Shown piece after piece: positions 1-12,058 of a DNA stretch of 64,000 nt. Source of the DNA: Culex pipiens pallens (Eukaryota; Arthropoda; Insecta; Diptera; Culicidae). Below the pieces are notes generated by a model. The model did not search any database, was not told where the DNA came from, and saw nothing but the letters and a program-made list of their open reading frames with translations. The first letter of the stretch is position 1. Each line of letters opens with the position of its first letter. Location: NCBI RefSeq assembly GCF_016801865.2, contig NC_068937.1, positions 98,169,982 through 98,233,981 on the forward strand, written 5' to 3'. The translations under genes and the position numbers were made by a program.

Positions 1-9
1 AGTGCTCCT

Positions 10-76
10 GTCGGGAATCTGGACTGGTACCTTCAGATCTTCACACCTTGCCTCTACCACTGAGCCACGGATGAAT
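10..76 (-). repeat. tRNA-derived SINE head, degenerate
   Basis: On the minus strand this reads like the start of a tRNA, with a good RNA polymerase III A-box (TGGCTCAGTGG followed by TAGAGGC) and about 30 bases later a weak B-box-like segment ending in TCCAGATTCCC. It is probably the promoter end of a tRNA-derived SINE cut by the window edge. No cloverleaf with a complete acceptor stem is visible, so a functional tRNA gene is unlikely. Confidence 0.35.
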
Positions 77-479
77 GGATGAAAGGGCAAATGGTTGGGC
101 TGAACTGTATCTAAGGATTTCTGATTTCGATATTATTCTTAGCACACAAATTAGGCTAAGTCACATGTTGCAACAATGGAACCAATAAGTTTTCAATATG
201 TTTCGATTACAAAACGAAATAAATTGTTGCAAAGTTGTTTTCAATTCGAAACGTTTGCAACATTGCAACGTATTGTTGTTAAAATGTCATTTATATGTTT
301 CTGCAGCAAAACAAAACAAAAACTGGACTTAGCCAAATTTATCATGTTGCCAAATGCTACTTGGGATGCCAAGCCGTATGGGGCAGATTCATGTGGAAAA
401 CATGTGACTATGAGCCTTTCTTTCAGTGTACCTAGTGTTAACTGTCTGCGAGCTAGTGTATGGCTCTAAGATTGGCTGC

Positions 480-1681
480 TGCGGTGACGGGTTGCTGTTG
501 AGGTTTGTCGTGTAACACACAAACGTCGGCTGTGTGTTGGTGTGGTGACGAGCAAGTGCATCAACTGACGAACGTGTTTGGGTGTGAGTGCTGAGAGGAG
601 CTTTTGTGGACCGCTGCTCTTTTTTTTCATGGTGGAGGGGTTGGCGGGGAGATGAGTTTGGGTTTGTGCAAAGGATGAAGTCAACTATGCAACAAATTGT
701 TAGCAGTTAAAGGTGTGCGCAAAATTGAATTGCGTTAGTGTTAGTGGATTGGGATATTCAGGCTGGTATGCAGTAGGAAATTCTAACGGCATCGGAAGGG
801 GACGTTGGAGGCAACCTGAATTTGCTATGCTGAGCTGCAGCGTTTGCTCGGCTCAGGCTGTGCGTAAGCGGCAGAGTTGAGCCTGTGCTTACAGGAGCTT
901 TCCAACCTGGATGCGGCTGATGCGTGGGTTGATGCTGGCGAAAAAGCGTTGGTGACCGAGAGACTTAATTCAGAACGGTAGGGACTAAAGAAGCTGTTAT
1001 TGGAGGTAAGATTTTTCCTGTTTTCAGAGTGTGTTGGCGTTCTGTTTATTTATCAAGGTCAGTCCACACTTTTTATTTTCTAATCATATTTCTGTGTACG
1101 TTTTGCGCTATTTGTTTGTTATACTTGAAATCATTTTTTTCATTTATCAGTTGAATTGGACTGAAATTTTAATGTTTTGTGGGAATAAAAAAAAATTATA
1201 TTTTCAAAATAATTATGTTAACATTATCTCATCAACAGAGAGCGAGTTGTGGCGCTATAACCATGGCAAATAGTGTCCAGGGCATTTGTGGAAATACAAT
1301 GTCCCATCCTCGAGGGTCCTGGAGCACCAAAACTTCTTAGCATGGTGCTCCCAACGATTCATTGCTCTAAAAAACAGGAACGTGAGCGGGGGATCCCCAC
1401 GTTTCTTCCTCCCCTGTAGATTCAGAACTGTATTGCTGTTTGAACATTCGTGTTCAAACTCAATCCAATTCAACGAATCATCTTTGCGGTAAACTTTACG
1501 CAGTTGGCCTGGCCGCTTTAACGTTTTGTGATGTTTCAAAGCAATTTATTGCATTGGGGCACTGCAAATGTTAATAATGACAAGAGGATGCTAGGCGTTA
1601 ATCAACCTAAGGCATTTTCCAGGATGCCCTCGAAAGACTGGCTGCGCTAGGGTTAGATTAGATTAGATTAGATTAGATTAG
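480..1681 (+). mobile_element. Non-LTR-type retroposon, 3' portion with GATTA tandem tail
   Basis: This GC-richer block ends in about six tandem GATTA units (1646-1681), the kind of short tandem 3' tail left by target-primed reverse transcription. Directly after the tail begins the arm of an inverted repeat (1682), which it seems to have interrupted. I could not find its target-site duplication or 5' end, so the start given is only where composition changes. No reverse transcriptase motif is visible and the open frames in it are short and uninformative. Confidence 0.4.
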
Positions 1682-3506
1682 AATTATGTGTTTTAATCAA
1701 ATAGTAAAATAATATCCTTAAACTGAGCTGAACCAGCCTCCGGCTGTTAGCTCATTAATAAAGATAAATAATAATAATAGTAAAATAATACAAATATTTG
1801 TTAACCATTTTGCAATGTACTATATTTTTTCTTGAATTAATATCAATAAATGTAAAAACTGCTTTTCATGAAGTTTTGCTTGAACTTTATTAAATAACTG
1901 AAATTATCTATGATTGAAATTTAAGACAGCAAAAAAAAACCCTTTCTTGCACTTATTTTAATGATTCTAGTTATGATGAATTAGAGGTTCAGGGCGAGCT
2001 TCGTTTTGGAGGTATTTGGGCAAATTAATTTTATAAAATTTCAATAAAATTAAAACAGCAGAATCATAAATTCTTGCCATTTTTTTACTAGGTCCTATAA
2101 ACAAATGGTCACGTTGGGTGTATCTATTTCACACTTTATAATTTTGCTAAAAGAATACATTTTTGTGTTTATTATGAGCAGTTTTTAGAGTACCGTGAAA
2201 TTGCTGTGAAATTTCAATGTTTTGTAAATGGCATGCCGCGTAATTTCGATTTTGTTGGCGTGAAAAATCACTAGCCCTATTTATAATTTAACGATGTCTA
2301 CGAAATCCTGAAAATGTAAATTTCGAAAAAAACAGATTTTTCCCAATCTTTCTAAATCACACTGTACAACCTAAGTAGGACACAGAATATCCTACGTTAT
2401 GCCTCCTTTTGTTGTCAGTTTGATTTATGGTTCTATTGCACCTAGCTGGTAGTTGCAATACCACAAGGAAATGTGCCAAACCACCAAATCTAATCACCCA
2501 CACAACTCACATGTGTGATGCGGCTCTCAAAATGTAGGTCGAACAAGGATTTCCCACGTTTGCATGACATCCCCGGGAAAACCACGTGTGTGTGTGTGGT
2601 ACCTCAACAGGAAGTGTATTCATTTATCTAGTCTCTAACTAAACTGTTTGTGCTGTCAGAGTCATCGTCGTCAGGTGAAGGTAACTACCATCCAGAAAGT
2701 AACAACGACCACGTGTACGTTGAAATTGCTATCAGGGAAAACGAAACGCGAAAACAAAAAACCCAAAACGAAAAAACAATCACACAATACTTGTTGAAAT
2801 TGTAACATGCAAAGCGGGAGTTTTTCCGCTGTTCCACCATTCATTCAGCTCACACCTCACACCCGGTGGAGGTCGTTAAGTCTGACCATGTCATGAATTG
2901 AGTGAGAGTGAGAGCGAGGGTGAATGTGTTATTGATATTGGGGCACCTCTCCAGCCGTCCGTCCGTCCATCCGTGGCAGACTCACTCTTACTCTCACTTG
3001 CTGTGTACAATGCACTGTGAAAAAATGAGATGCATATGCAAAAAAAATTGACATTTAGAAATAATAACACAGCAATTTCACGGTACTCTAAAAACTGCTC
3101 AAAATAAACGTAAAATGTATTCTTTTAGCAAAATTAACTCAACGTTAACATTTGTTTTTAGGACCTAAACAAAAAATGACAAGAATGTATGATTCTGCTG
3201 TTTCAATTTTTATAAAAATTAATTTTATAAAATTAATTTGCCCAAATACCTCCAAAACGAAGCACGCCCTAAATCTCTAATTCATCATAACTAGAATCAT
3301 TAAAATAAGTGCAAGAAAGGGTTTTTTTGCTGTCTTAAATTTCAACAATAGATAATTTCAGTATTTTAATAAAGTTCAAGCAAAACTTCATTAAAAGCAG
3401 TTTTTACATTTCTTGATATTAATTCAAGAAAAAATATAATACATTGCAAAATGGTTAACAAATATATGTATTATTTTACTAATCAATTTGATTAAAACAC
3501 ATAATT
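1682..3506. repeat. Long inverted repeat (arms 1682-2210 and 3067-3506)
   Basis: The left arm matches the reverse complement of the right arm over roughly 440 bases with scattered mismatches; for example CAGCAGAATCA near 2056 pairs with TGATTCTGCTG ending at 3200. The left arm is longer because it carries a 76-base insertion. The central loop of about 855 bases has no recognised gene; it contains GAGTGAGAGTGAG (about 2899) facing CTCACTCTTACTCTCAC (about 2982). Probably an old foldback or TIR element. Confidence 0.75.
1715..1776 (+). mobile_element. 62-bp retroposon 3' fragment with 14-bp target duplication
   Basis: A 62-base insert is flanked by identical copies of ATAGTAAAATAATA (1701-1714 and 1777-1790). 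The opposite arm of the surrounding inverted repeat has one copy of this site and no insert, which proves insertion. The insert ends in AATAAAGATAAATAATAATA, resembling a LINE or SINE 3' end with A-rich tail, so it is likely a severely 5'-truncated retroposon. Confidence 0.75.
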
Positions 3507-3528
3507 TATATTCAAAATATTAAAATGC

Positions 3529-3552
3529 AATTTGTTCATCGTTGTTTAATAT
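3529..3552. repeat. Target-site duplication, left copy (24 bp)
   Basis: It begins AATTTGTTCATCG and is repeated exactly at 6941-6964. The host sequence continues from the inverted repeat on the left to the AT-rich DNA on the right. Confidence 0.85.
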
Positions 3553-6500
3553 GAGCATGAGCATGAGCATGAGAGACCACCCATGGTTGTCCTTCTCCGT
3601 TGCTGAACAGGACCGTAATATCCTATCAATACAACTGACCATACGCTTAAACGATCTAATGGTGTTTCCCTTATCAACAGCATGTATGAATGCGTTGAAA
3701 AGATAAAACATCAAGGTCATTAAAACTAGATCTGAAGCAAATAGGTAACAGTCATTGGCCACCAACGGCGCCCGCCATGTCAGTTTGTAGATCTCGGGGG
3801 GATTGGGACGGGAATGTTAGTTAGCACAGGTTGCTACCAAGGGTGGGTTCTATACGATATCCACACCCCCACGTGTGCCGGAAAACTACTTCTACTTGGG
3901 ATTTTGTTAGTGGGAAAGGGTAATGGCCAGGATTCATCATAGAGGATGATGATGCGACCCAATAATCAATAAATTTTGTTAAATGATGTGATGTATTATG
4001 CATTCTCAAGGCAAACAGTCCGAGGATGCGGATGAGATTATTCCCGGTTATTTGGTGTTAAGTTTAGCATAAATGATTCAATCTTAGACAGCCGGCTGTG
4101 GAAAGATAAAACCAAATAAAACGCGAAACCGCACGGACCGAAAAACACACACAATCGGGGGGAAAACAAAGACGGAAACGGCAACGAAAATCCGGCTTGT
4201 TGACCGCGACGCGAACCGTTCAAATTCTCCAAAGCAACTGTCAAACCATCGCGAAATCACCCGGATCGAAATACACGCACAATCGGGGGGGAAATAAAGA
4301 CGGAAACGGCAACGAAAATCCGGCTTGTTGACCGCGACGCGAACCGTTCAAATTCTCCAAAGCAACTGTCAAACATCGCGAAATCACCCGAGTCGAAATA
4401 CACACACAATCGGGGGGAAACAAAGACGGAAACGGCAACGAAAATCCGGCTTGTTGACCGCGACGCGAACCGTTCAAATTCTCCAAAGCAACTGTCAAAC
4501 CATCGCGAAATCACCCGGTCGAAATACACGCACAATCGGGGGGGAAACAAAGACGGAAACGGCAACGAAAATCCGGCTTGTTGACCGCGACGCGAACCGT
4601 TCAAATTCTCCAAAGCAACTGTCAAACCATCGCGAAATCACCCGGGTCGAAATACACGCACAATCGGGGGGGAAACAAAGACGGAAACGGCAACGAAAAT
4701 CCGGCTTGTTGACCGCGACGCGAACCGTTCAAATTCTCCAAAGCAACTGTCAAACCATCGCGAAATCACCCGGGTCGAAATACACGCACAATCTGGGGGG
4801 AAACAAAGACGGAAACGGCAACGAAAATCCGGCTTGTTGACCGCGACGCGAACCGTTCAAATTCTCCAAAGCAACTGTCAAACCATCGCGAAATCACCCG
4901 GTCGAAATACACGCACAATCGGGGGGGAAACAAAGACGGAAACGGCAACGAAAATCCGGCTTGTTGACCGCGACGCGAACCGTTCAAATTCTCCAAAGCA
5001 ACTGTCAAACCATCGCGAAATCACCCGGGTTGAAATACACACACAATCGGGGGGGAAACAAAGACGGAAACGGCAACGAAAATCCGGCTTGTTGACCGCG
5101 ACGCGAACCGTTCAAATTCTCCAAAGCAACTGTCAAACCATCGCGAAATCACCCGGTCGAAATACACGCACAATCTGGGGGGAAACAAAGACGGAAACGG
5201 CAACGAAAATCCGGCTTGTTGACCGCGACGCGAACCGTTCAAATTCTCCAAAGCAACTGTCAAACCATCGCGAAATCACCCGGGTCGAAATACACGCACA
5301 ATCTGGGGGGAAACAAAGACGGAAACGGCAACGAAAATCCGGCTTGTTGACCGCGACGCGAACCGTTCAAATTCTCCAAAGCAACTGTCAAACCATCGCG
5401 AAATCACCCGGGTCGAAATACACGCACAATCGGGGGGGAAACAAAGACGGAAACGGCAACGAAAATCCGGCTTGTTGACCGCGACGCGAACCGTTCAAAT
5501 TCTCCAAAGCAACTGTCAAACCATCGCGAAATCACCCGGGTCGAAATACACGCACAATCGGGGGGGAAACAAAGACGGAAACGGCAACGAAAATCCGGCT
5601 TGTTGACCGCGACGCGAACCGTTCAAATTCTCCAAAGCAACTGTCAAACCATCGCGAAATCACCCGGGTCGAAATACACGCACAATCGGGGGGGAAACAA
5701 AGACGGAAACGGCAACGAAAATCCGGCTTGTTGACCGCGACGCGAACCGTTCAAATTCTCCAAAGCAACTGTCAAACCATCGCGAAATCACCCGGGTCGA
5801 AATACACGCACAATCTGGGGGGAAACAAAGACGGAAACGGCAACGAAAATCCGGCTTGTTGACCGCGACGCGAACCGTTCAAATTCTCCAAAGCAACTGT
5901 CAAACCATCGCGAAATCACCCGGGTCGAAATACACGCACAATCGGGGGGGAAACAAAGACGGAAACGGCAACGAAAATCCGGCTTGTTGACCGCGACGCG
6001 AACCGTTCAAATTCTCCAAAGCAACTGTCAAACCATCGCGAAATCACCCGGGTTGAAATACACACACAATCGGGGGGGAAACAAAGACGGAAACGGCAAC
6101 GAAAATCCGGCTTGTTGACCGCGACGCGAACCGTTCAAATTCTCCAAAGCAACTGTCAAACCATCGCGAAATCACCCGGGTCGAAATACACGCACAATCG
6201 GGGGGGAAACAAAGACGGAAACGGCAACGAAAATCCGGCTTGTTGACCGCGACGCGAACCGTTCAAATTCTCCAAAGCAACTGTCAAACCATCGCGAAAT
6301 CACCCGGGTCGAAATACACGCACAATCTGGGGGGAAACAAAGACGGAAACGGCAACGAAAATCCGGCTTGTTGACCGCGACGCGAACCGTTCTAATTCTC
6401 CAAAGCAACTGTCAAACCATCGCGAAATCACCCGGGCCGAAATACACGCACAATCGGGGGGGGGAAACAAAGACGGAAACGGCAACGAAAATCCGGCTTG

Positions 6501-6940
6501 TTGACCGCGACGCGAACCGTTCAAATTCTCCAAAGCAACTGTCAAACCATCGCGAAATCACCCGGGTCGAAATACACGCACAATCGGGGGGGAAACAAAG
6601 ACGGAAACGGCAACGAAAATCCGGCTTGTTGACCGCGACGCGAACCGTTCAAATTCTCCAAAGCAACTGTCAAACCATCGCGAAATCACCCGGGTCGAAA
6701 TACACGCACAATCGGGGGGGAAACAAAGACGGAAACGGCAACGAAAATCCGGCTTGTTGACCGCGACGCGAACCGTTCAAATTCTCCAAAGCAACTGTCA
6801 AACCATCGCGAAATCACCCGGGTCGAAATACACGCACAATCGGGGGGGAAACAAAGACGGAAACGGCAACGAAAATCCGGCTTGTTGACAGCGACGCGAA
6901 CCGTTCAAATTCTCCAAAGCAACTGTCAAACCATCGCGAA
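3553..6940 (-). mobile_element. Retroposon with 24-bp TSD and a 22-unit 128-bp array at its 5' end
   Basis: This 3388-base insert is bounded by two identical 24-base direct repeats (3529-3552 and 6941-6964), indicating one insertion event. On the minus strand it starts inside the 128-bp array, passes a CTTTCCACAGCCGGCTGTCT box (about 4083-4102) and an ACTAACATTCCCGTCC box (about 3810-3825), and ends in a tandem ATGCTC tail (3553-3573). A long TSD plus a short tandem 3' tail fits target-primed reverse transcription. No protein domain is recognisable in the 0.55-kb non-repeated part, so it is non-autonomous or strongly deleted. Related elements lie at 9274-10921 and 45607-46157. Confidence 0.75.
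4120..6940. repeat. 128-bp tandem array, 22 units
   Basis: The landmark TTGTTGACCGCGACGCG recurs 22 times, its TGACC starting at 4201 and then every 126-130 bases to 6886 (the last copy has one base change). Units are nearly identical and differ mainly in the length of a G-run (6-9 G) after CACAATC and in a few point changes. Because 128 is not a multiple of 3, open frames through it shift every unit, so it does not code for protein. CpG-rich segments (CGCGACGCG, CATCGCG) contrast with the AT-rich surroundings. It lies wholly inside the TSD-flanked retroposon and forms its upstream part. Confidence 0.97.
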
Positions 6941-6964
6941 AATTTGTTCATCGTTGTTTAATAT
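6941..6964. repeat. Target-site duplication, right copy (24 bp)
   Basis: Exact repeat of 3529-3552. Confidence 0.85.
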
Positions 6965-7797
6965 CGTTGATTAATCAAAATAAATTTTACAAAAAAAGCT
7001 ATTTTCTGCGTTTTCTTTTAGAGAAGTGTTGATTAATGTTCTTTTAAAATCTGATATGAAAAACTTTTTTATTTGTAAACTGCTTTTAAAATGCTTGTTA
7101 GAAATCTTGTAAAATGCTTGAATTAAAAAATTAAGCTTAAATGCACTGAGTAGCGATTTATCAATTGAATATTTGAAATTTCGCGGCATTTCACCAAATT
7201 TCACGGCCGAATTTCACGGATTACGGCTTCCGTGAAATCGCGAAAAATCACTGGCCCTAACGATCACTCTTTTGCAGGACATGTGCCTTTCTTCTTATTC
7301 TTTTTTTAAAGACTTTTTTAATTATAAAAAATTGTTGAGGATATTTCATAAGACAAGTCACAGAAAACTGATAATGTTCGAGTTACTTCACATTTCATAT
7401 GAACATTCTTTCACACATTTAAAATCACATTTAATATGTCGTCAAAATTTTGAAAAATATTTGCAACGGCCCTGCTGAAAAGCAAATAATTTGATATTTT
7501 GTAATTTTCTTAATTTGATAGTGATTCAAAATATCAAGCTAGTGTTATTTTCAATTTGTTTCATGAAATATAGTTTGATAAATTGATTTAGATGAAAAGT
7601 TTTTTTCACGCAAAAATTCACTTCAAATTAAGATATTAAAAATAAAACTACACATTTGCAATCACTTTAATAGAAATTATAAATATACAAATCAATATTA
7701 GGCGTCATCCATAAAGTACGGCACGCAAAAATTAGCCAACATTTATTTTAAGTTTCTGAACAATAGTTTTGTTAAAAAAAACATGCATATAACCAAA
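6965..7797. other. AT-rich non-coding stretch with repeat ends
   Basis: No gene seen. At 7195-7259 a segment rich in TTTCACGG ends in CGAAAAATCACTGGCCCTAA; a related end (AAAAATCACTAGCCCTA) is at about 2262-2278, so both are probably termini of one dispersed repeat. At 7455-7475 ATATTTGCAACGGCC matches the terminal repeat of the MITE at 56347-57744. At 7700-7725 a GGCGTCATCCATAAAGTACG sequence is a solo end of the MITE seen complete at 16480-16632. Confidence 0.5.
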
Positions 7798-7971
7798 GGG
7801 ACCATCCATAAACCACGTGGACACTTTTTTTGGAAATCTCGACCCCCCCCACCCCCCCCCCCCCCAATCGTGGACAATTGTCCGTACAAAATAAAACTTT
7901 TTTGTATGGAGCGTGGACAATTTCCATACCCCCCCCCCCCTAAAGTGTCCACGTGGTTTATGGATGGTCCC
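7798..7971. mobile_element. Hairpin MITE, copy A (GGGACCATCCATAAACCACG)
   Basis: The ends are inverted repeats of about 30 bases (GGGACCATCCATAAACCACG and its complement), with poly-C runs at 7842-7866 and 7929-7942. A possible 3-bp flanking duplication (AAA) is present. The second copy is at 46674-46833. The open frames crossing it with proline runs are simply the C-tracts read as codons. Confidence 0.8.
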
Positions 7972-8405
7972 AAACTAGATTTGTTTATCAAAATTAAGCT
8001 AACCGAATAGATTTCGATCATAATTCATGTTTCAAAAACAATTGGGACATTTTAATAAATTGTTTGTTTTTTTTTCTTTTTGCAGGTCATGAAAATGTGC
8101 ATATTTTCGAAAAAAAACAGTAAAAATTGAACTGTTTTACAAAAAAACTTAAATTAATTTTAAGTCCATACAGAATTTCTCCTCATTTGATACCTATTTT
8201 GCAAATCATAAAAATTAAATTAAAAAAAAACTATATTTTGTAAAAAAATAAATAGTATTTTACAAAAAAAAAAAAAACATCAAAAAAATTAAAATGCATT
8301 CAAAATTTAGCTTACCCATATTGCAAGTAATGATAATTAGAGCATTTTTGCAAAAGAATCCGATATTTCATAAAAATAATAGTATTCAGCAACAAAAATC
8401 CAAAT
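7972..8405. other. AT-rich spacer
   Basis: Homopolymer-rich A/T sequence. I see no gene, terminal repeat or RNA signal. Confidence 0.5.
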
Positions 8406-9107
8406 TAAGGGGTTACATACATGTAAATCGGCAAACATGTCAAGGGTTGGTATTGGCACACACTCAAACTTTTTTTAAATTTGTTTTCAGGACATTAACA
8501 TAAACATTTTTAACTATTATCAACATAAATTTGAAGACATTTGGTTGCATCATTGCCGAGATATAGCTATTTGAAGTTAGCAGTTTAAAAAAACGGGTGC
8601 CACGATAGCTTAACACTGCTTCGACCAAATCGGCTCAAAAATTTTGTGAAGACTCATTAAACTGGTCCCGTTTGAATGACGAAGGCCTATTTAAAAAAAG
8701 TTTATTTTAAAAACAGGTAAAAATATTTCTGTGTTTCTAATATTAAAAATCATCCGTTTTAGATTTTTGTATTTTTTTAAAGCAAAATTTCAAAATCGGG
8801 CTTCGTCATGCACACGGGATATGTCTTGAGAGTCTTCACCCCAAATTTCAGCCAATTTGGTCCATCCAATCTCGAGATATCGTGGCACCCGTAAATCAAC
8901 TCGGTGTTCCGAGAAAAACGCTCACAAAGTTTGACAGTCCGCTTTGCGCATGGCAGAACTTTAAACTTAAATCGTCTTCTACTCACTTAAAACATGACAT
9001 ATCTTCATGAAACTTTCAGGAGTGATTTGAATTCACCTTTTTAAAGGATTTAATAAATATTTGGGAATATGAAAAAATGTGAATTTCTACATGTATGTAA
9101 CCCCTTA
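8406..9107. mobile_element. 0.7-kb foldback element, copy A
   Basis: The ends are TAAGGGGTTACATACATGTA and its near-perfect complement. The inner sequence is also partly symmetric: GTGCCACGATA plus a GACCAAATCGGCT motif on the left mirrors CCAATTTGGTCC and TATCGTGGCACC on the right. Copy B, in inverse orientation, is at 51416-52110. No coding capacity. Confidence 0.8.
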
Positions 9108-9273
9108 AGTGAAAATGAATTCATGCCTTGGTTGATTCGAAGTATATTGATAATTATGAAAATTTGAGTATATTCGCAAAAATACAGTATTTTTGAAAAT
9201 TTTAGTATTTTTGCAAAAATACGGTATTTAAAAAAAAATTGGGTATTTTTGCAACAATATAGTATTTTATGAA

Positions 9274-10921
9274 GGTTGGCAACACTGGTTGAGCGGTTCG
9301 GTTGCTTCTTTCGGTACGCGATTTTAAAATTGATTTTTCTTGTGTAAAAACCTAGATTATTTCGAGAAAAGTGGTTCAATCAACTCGCGTGAATAACGGA
9401 ATCGTGTGTATGCTGAAGTTTTATCGTGTTTGATTCGAATTTGTGTATTTTTCATTGGAAGAAATAAATCATTTGCCTCGCACCAAGATGGCTGCTTGTC
9501 GTTGGAGTCGGTTCTGCCCTTTGTCGGGTGTTTGTGCAGAGTGTGCGAGTACGACAGTATTGGTGTGCAGTGCGGAGATATGAAAGTCTGAAGTGTGTTG
9601 GGAAACAAGACAAAAGTGAAAAAATAAGATTCCGCAATGAACTACAGCAGTGATTGTTTGGGAAGCTGTCTTGTTTTGTTGTAATTTTGTGAAAATCAGC
9701 GAACTTTCAAAGTGACCTCGAGCAGCAGTAATTTGTTGGTCGGACTTGCGTTAGTGGTAGTGTTGGGCGCTTGGAACTGGGATCAGCTGCAGCGCCTGCT
9801 TGGATTAGCTGGGTGACGGGGGTTCGGTGCTCGTCTGAGAAGGAGAGGAGACGTCAGTCGAGAGGAGGAATTTGCTGTTTGAAAACCGCATGGCGCATCT
9901 GCTTCGGACCCGGTGAGATCGTTCTTTTTATGATTTGTTTTGTTTCTCGCCTTGAATTGTGTTAGTGTGATCGAGCGAAAGATCGTGATGATGTGAGAGA
10001 ATGAGTGATTGGCTGTATGTATGTGTGCTTCTCCTCCCGATTACCACAGTTGACTCACAGTAGAGGTCACAAACCCACAGATCCAATCTGTGTCAAATTT
10101 AATTTTCGTATTTTGAAGTAGAACTACGCCGCGTCTTTTGCGTTTTTATGTTTTATGCTTCTAAACAGTTCACGTCGCGGTCGTCGCGAAACATTTCCGT
10201 TGTCGTCGTTGGTTTTACCCGTGTTTGTTTGTTTTTTTGTTGCTTTTCTTCGGTTAATTGTTCGGTTATAGACATCAATGTAGATATTGCTGAAAATAAT
10301 AAATACGCATTATATTTTCCCAACGATTCAGTCTTTCCACAGCCGGCTGTCTAAGAATGAGTCAATTTCAATTCATCGCCAAAATTTACTCTTACTATTT
10401 ACTCTATACAGCCGGCTGTATGAGTCTAAAACCTACTTAAAAATGAAATTGTAAATATATAAATCACTATTTTCCCCAGTACATCATAAATACTTAAATC
10501 ATCCACATTACTCAATACAGCCGGCTGTATGAGTTTAATATCATAGAATTTAAACCACTTTTTACCAACCCGCAATACCTTTCGAGGTATATCCTAGGGT
10601 CCTACCTATCTACTAACATTGAGTCCAAAACCTCCCTACAAACATCTATACCACTAAGGTGACGCAGGGATCCTTGCGCACTTTAGATAGGTGTTTACTA
10701 ACATTCCTTCCGCTCCCCAAAGGATAGCTTGGACCCGGCAAGGACCCCCTTATGCCCTGGGCTGTATTACACACTCATCAAAAGATGAAGACATGGTATC
10801 TCCCGTGTTGGATTATTGTTCCGGATGAGGGTCTAACACAACCACACCAAACAGAGGGATAAGCGTTGTGGAGCCATCCGTGGATAGGGCGTCCTAAAAT
10901 GCTAATGCTAATGCTAATGCT
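9274..10921 (+). mobile_element. 1.65-kb retroposon with 18-bp TSD and ATGCTA tail
   Basis: The insert is flanked by identical copies of AATATAGTATTTTATGAA (9256-9273 and 10922-10939). It ends in about four ATGCTA units (10898-10921). Inside are three ACAGCCGGCTGT palindromes (about 10340, 10411 and 10516), the first in the context CTTTCCACAGCCGGCTGTCT shared with the element at 3553, and an ACTAACATTCCTTCC box near 10698. The first part (9274-10100) is GC-richer and leader-like with many ATGs but no long frame or recognised domain. Likely a non-autonomous, LINE-mobilised retroposon. Confidence 0.75.
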
Positions 10922-10939
10922 AATATAGTATTTTATGAA

Positions 10940-12058
10940 ATTTTGAGTATTTTACAAAAAATATTTTTTACAATGCGAAAAAACTCTGATAAACCGAATG
11001 TGCATATAAATTTTTATTATTTGCAATATGGATATCAAACGAAGCAAAGTTTGATACCCATATTACAAATAATTAAAAAAAAGTATTTTCAAAAAACAAA
11101 ACGATAATTTGTTAAAAAAAATAGTATTAGAAAAAAAAAACAGAATAAATTGACAATTTATTCAAAATTTTGCCATATTAAAAAATTGTGTATTTTCGCA
11201 AAAAAAAATGCGGTTTTTGTAAAAAAAATCTGATTAAGTGACTATGCATTCAAAAAATGTTGCTTCGTTTTATACCCGAATTATGCGAATTATGAAAATA
11301 AGAATTTTTCCGTAAAAACACTGCATTTTATAAAAATGTTAGTATTTGAAACATCCTTACTCAATAAAATTAAAAAGGCTGTAGCAAATATTTTTAATAG
11401 TTTTTGTATCCCCCACTTCAAAAAACCGTCCCAAAAAACAGAGGGCAAAAAAATATTTTTTTTTTCAAAAAACTTCAAACTTTTAAAAGTAATTTCAAGT
11501 GCAATCAGCAGGTAACAATATGTAGTGCTTTCCCCTCATTAACAATTATGTTTAACATGTTGATTCAAACCCATTTAGATTGTTTGTGAATTTTCGTTGT
11601 AAAGTACCGCGAAAACAACATTTCTGCAAAAAATACTTTTTTTTAAACTTAGAATTATTGAAAACTAATGATTGCAAACTGACCGTACTGCTTTATGATG
11701 CATTTTCCATGTCTTTTTGCATTGCAATGTTGAAATTCTGGCTTATTATTTTAATTTTTATATTTTTTATTTTTTTTTGAGTAATTGTATACGTGAAAAA
11801 TTTCACCAAAAAACTTTGTGAATTATGATTTATTTAAGTTTATCAAAAAAAATTAGTACTTTCAAAAAACAAAGCGATATTTTGTAAAAAAAATTGCAAA
11901 AACGCTTGAATAAATTGAAGAATCATTCAAAATTTCGCTTTGTTTGAAAGTTATATTGCAAGTTATGAAAATTTGTGTATTTTCGCAAAAATGCGGTTTT
12001 TTCGTGATTCGATTATCCGAAATTTTGCCAAGGTCTTCGGATAATCGAGCCTGGACTG
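10940..12058. repeat. AT-rich degenerate repeat tract
   Basis: Repeated short phrases such as GAGTATTTT, AAAATACGGTATTTT, CATATTGCAAATTATG and CGAAGCAAA recur irregularly. The same phrases occur at 9150-9255, 30380-30500 and 48080-48650, so this is a dispersed degenerate family. A segment at about 11697-11811 recurs at 13012-13130, so the MITE at 12059 sits between two copies of the same sequence. No gene seen. Confidence 0.5.

Noticed and set aside
4241..6760. Repeated frames such as MTVALENLNGSRRGQQ across the 128-bp array
   Set aside because: The unit length is not divisible by three, so the frame shifts each unit; differences between units are in the G-run, not codon-like.
4120..6940. 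CRISPR array
   Set aside because: There are no short repeats with unique spacers; the whole 128-bp unit is repeated, and the DNA is eukaryotic.
8406..9107. piggyBac-type element with TTAA target
   Set aside because: TTAA is seen at one end only in copy A and is absent at the left of copy B.
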